64,000 bases of DNA from Variovorax sp. WS11 (lineage in GTDB: Bacteria > Pseudomonadota > Gammaproteobacteria > Burkholderiales > Burkholderiaceae_C). Where the stretch lies: the NCBI RefSeq assembly GCF_010499245.1, contig NZ_JAAGOW010000002.1:806001-870000 (forward strand), written 5' to 3'. Shown piece by piece: positions 61,162 through 64,000 of this stretch (the first letter of the stretch is position 1; every line of letters starts with the position of its first letter). A program made the position numbers and the translations under genes. Below the pieces are notes generated by a model that saw nothing but the letters and a program-made list of their open reading frames with translations, was not told where the DNA came from and searched no databases.

Positions 61162-62130
61162 ATGCCGCGCTACATCGCATCGCGCCTGCTGCAGGGCCTG
61201 GCCCTGGTGCTGGCGGTGGTGATCCTCAACTTCGTGCTGGTGCACGCCGCGCCCGGCGATCCGGTGGAGACCATCGCCGGCGCCAGCGGCGGCATGTCGC
61301 CCGAACTCATGGCGCAGCTGCGCACGCAGTACGGGCTGGACCGCCCGCTGCCGGTGCAGCTGGGCGTCTACCTCGGCAAGGTGCTGCAGGGCGACCTGGG
61401 CTACTCCTACTTCTTCAACCTGCCCGTCACCTCGCTGATCGCCGAGCGCGTGCCCGCCACGCTGCTGCTGGTGCTGAGTTCGGTGCTGCTGGCCTTTCTG
61501 GTCGGCACCGCGCTCGGTGTGCTGTCCTCGCGCAAGCCCAACGGCGCGCTGTCGCAGTTCATCACCGTGCTGTCGATGGTGGGCTTCGCGGCGCCGGTGT
61601 TCTGGGTGGGGATCATGCTGGTGATCCTCTTCGCCTCGATCCTGCCCATCCTCCCGGTGGCCGGCATGCGCTCGGTCGACGGCTCGGGCGAAGGCATCGC
61701 GGGCGTGTTCGACGTGCTGCACCACCTGGTGCTGCCGACGGTCACGCTGGGGCTGGTGTACCTCGCGCAGTACAGCCGGCTCGCGCGCTCCTCGATGCTC
61801 GACGTGCTGGGCGCCGACTTCATCCGCACCGCGCGCGCCAAGGGCCTGGCCGAGCGCGTGGTGCTCTACAAGCATGCGCTGCGCAACGCGCTGCTGCCGG
61901 TGGTGACGGTGCTGGGCCTGCAGTTCGGCAACGTGCTGGCCGGTGCGATCCTGGTCGAGACGGTGTTCAACTGGCCCGGCCTGGGCCGGCTCGCCTTCGA
62001 CTCGGTGCTGCGCCGCGACTACCCGACCATCCTCGGCGTGCTGCTGTTCTCTTCCATCGTGGTGGTGGTGATGAACCAGCTCACCGACCTGTGCTACCGC
62101 CTCATCGATCCGCGGATCAAGTCGTCATGA
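61162..62130 (+). CDS. DppB-like ABC permease
   Basis: 322 residues, six predicted helices. The N-terminal helix (LLQGLALVLAVVILNFVLVH) is followed by the DppB-type loop (AAPGDPVETIAGASGGMSPE), and the EAA loop reads DFIRTARAKGLAERVVLYKH. It forms the first half of the membrane channel. It is 15 bp after the binding-protein gene, and its stop overlaps the next start (ATGA). Confidence 0.9.
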   Translation: MPRYIASRLLQGLALVLAVVILNFVLVHAAPGDPVETIAGASGGMSPELMAQLRTQYGLDRPLPVQLGVYLGKVLQGDLGYSYFFNLPVTSLIAERVPATLLLVLSSVLLAFLVGTALGVLSSRKPNGALSQFITVLSMVGFAAPVFWVGIMLVILFASILPILPVAGMRSVDGSGEGIAGVFDVLHHLVLPTVTLGLVYLAQYSRLARSSMLDVLGADFIRTARAKGLAERVVLYKHALRNALLPVVTVLGLQFGNVLAGAILVETVFNWPGLGRLAFDSVLRRDYPTILGVLLFSSIVVVVMNQLTDLCYRLIDPRIKSS

Positions 62131-63035
62131 ACAAGAGCGCCACCCTGCAACACTCGGTCGCCGCGGCCCCGCCCGCGGCCCGCCTAACGCCGAAGGTCGA
62201 GCACCCGGCACGGAGGCGCTGCGCATGTTCCCTGCAACCCTCAGCCATCGCCGGCATGGCGATGCTGCTGCTGATCCTGCTGGTCGCGATCGCCGGCCCG
62301 TGGGTCTACCCGGCTGATCCCTTCGAGATCCGCTCCGCCCCGCTCACCCCGCCCTTCAGCGAGGAGGCCTGGCTGGGCAGCGACTACCTGGGCCGCGACG
62401 TCCTCACTACGCTCATCTACGGCGGCCGCGCCACGCTGCTGGTGGGCGCGGTGGCGGCGCTGCTGTCGGTGGCGATCGGCATCACGCTGGGCGCCTTCGC
62501 CGGCTACTACGGCGGCAAGGTCGATGCCGCCCTGATGCGCCTGACGGAGTTCTTCCAGGTGCTGCCCGCCCTGCTCTTCGCGATGGTGGTGGTGACGCTG
62601 TTCTCGCCCTCGCTGGTCACCGTGACGCTGGCCATCGGCATCGTCAGCTGGACAGGCACCGCGCGGCTCACGCGCGCCGAGTTCCTCAAGTACCGCGGCC
62701 TGGAGTTCGTGCGTGCGGAGCGCGCCATCGGCGCCGGCAACGCACGCATCATCTGGAAGGTGATCCTGCCCAACGCGCTGCCGCCGCTGGTGGTGTCGGC
62801 CACGCTCGCGGTGGGCGCGGCCATCCTGTTCGAGGCCGGCCTCTCCTTCCTGGGCCTGGGCGATCCCAACCAGATGAGCTGGGGCCTGATGATCGGATCG
62901 AGCCGGCAGTACGTGCTGTCCTGCTGGTGGGCGGTGGCCTTCCCGGGCGCGGCCATCTTCTTTACCGTGCTCGCGGTCAGCCTCATCGGCGACGGCCTGA
63001 ACGATGCACTCAACCCCAAGCTGAGGGAGCGCTGA
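62127..63035 (+). CDS. DppC-like ABC permease
   Basis: 302 residues. The first 30 residues are cytoplasmic (a run of Ala/Pro, then ARRRCACS). DppC features include LGSDYLGRDVLTTLIYGGRA, the EAA loop EFVRAERAIGAGNARIIWKV and SFLGLGDPNQMSWGLMIGSS. It pairs with the DppB-like permease. The start overlaps the preceding stop by 4 bp, and the ATPase gene begins 2 bp after its stop. Confidence 0.9.
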   Translation: MNKSATLQHSVAAAPPAARLTPKVEHPARRRCACSLQPSAIAGMAMLLLILLVAIAGPWVYPADPFEIRSAPLTPPFSEEAWLGSDYLGRDVLTTLIYGGRATLLVGAVAALLSVAIGITLGAFAGYYGGKVDAALMRLTEFFQVLPALLFAMVVVTLFSPSLVTVTLAIGIVSWTGTARLTRAEFLKYRGLEFVRAERAIGAGNARIIWKVILPNALPPLVVSATLAVGAAILFEAGLSFLGLGDPNQMSWGLMIGSSRQYVLSCWWAVAFPGAAIFFTVLAVSLIGDGLNDALNPKLRER

Positions 63036-63037
63036 GC

Positions 63038-64000
<963 letters not shown>

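Overview
The window is G+C-rich, densely coded DNA from a betaproteobacterium, most likely Burkholderiales/Comamonadaceae and close to Variovorax. The evidence is codon bias, a Bug-type (tripartite tricarboxylate) receptor, several IclR and LysR regulators and many catabolic cassettes. There are no rRNA or tRNA genes, no CRISPR array and no prophage that I can see. Functions are assigned by reading motifs and context, without any database search.

The main theme is breakdown of C2 organosulfonates, spread over three separated modules. (1) 1.3-10.8 kb: soeABC (cytoplasmic sulfite:quinone oxidoreductase), a LysR gene, pta, xsc (sulfoacetaldehyde acetyltransferase) and an IclR gene. (2) 29.5-34.4 kb: an IclR gene, a Bug receptor, sauS and sauT, which turn sulfoacetate into sulfoacetaldehyde. 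(3) 52.5-58.8 kb: tauCBA, tauR and tauXY, which import taurine and deaminate it to sulfoacetaldehyde. Together they give taurine or sulfoacetate -> sulfoacetaldehyde -> acetyl phosphate + sulfite -> acetyl-CoA + sulfate.

Other regions are as follows. 0-1.1 kb: a B-type lectin gene broken by a frameshift. 10.8-13.5 kb: cobS/cobT, a AAA+ and VWA chelatase-chaperone pair with no cobN in view. 13.7-16.1 kb: a NarL-type two-component pair. 16.1-17.5 kb: an IS630 element abutting a decayed tadC fragment. 17.5-28.8 kb: a Flp/Tad pilus locus read leftward, with an extra 48-residue Flp-like pilin, an appended methyltransferase and no tadD. 34.6-42.7 kb: a small secreted repeat protein, a berberine-bridge-type flavoprotein and a 1952-residue autotransporter. 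42.7-44.7 kb: a four-gene cassette of an MglA-like GTPase, two Roadblock proteins and an unknown protein. 45.2-51.3 kb: IclR, GMC oxidoreductase, MHS transporter, glutathione transferase and alpha/beta hydrolase genes. 58.8-59.5 kb: non-coding DNA with nested inverted repeats. 59.5-64 kb: an oligopeptide/nickel-type ABC transporter that runs off the right edge.

Regulatory DNA is readable in places. xsc has a -35/-10 pair with 17-bp spacing followed by the palindrome GGAAC-N5-GTTCC. The same palindrome lies before the GMC oxidoreductase gene, again beside an IclR gene. The sau operon has TTGACA-N17-TAAAGT followed by two GTTC-N9-GAAC sites 20 bp apart. The tauR-tauX gap has a direct repeat with a 23-bp period.
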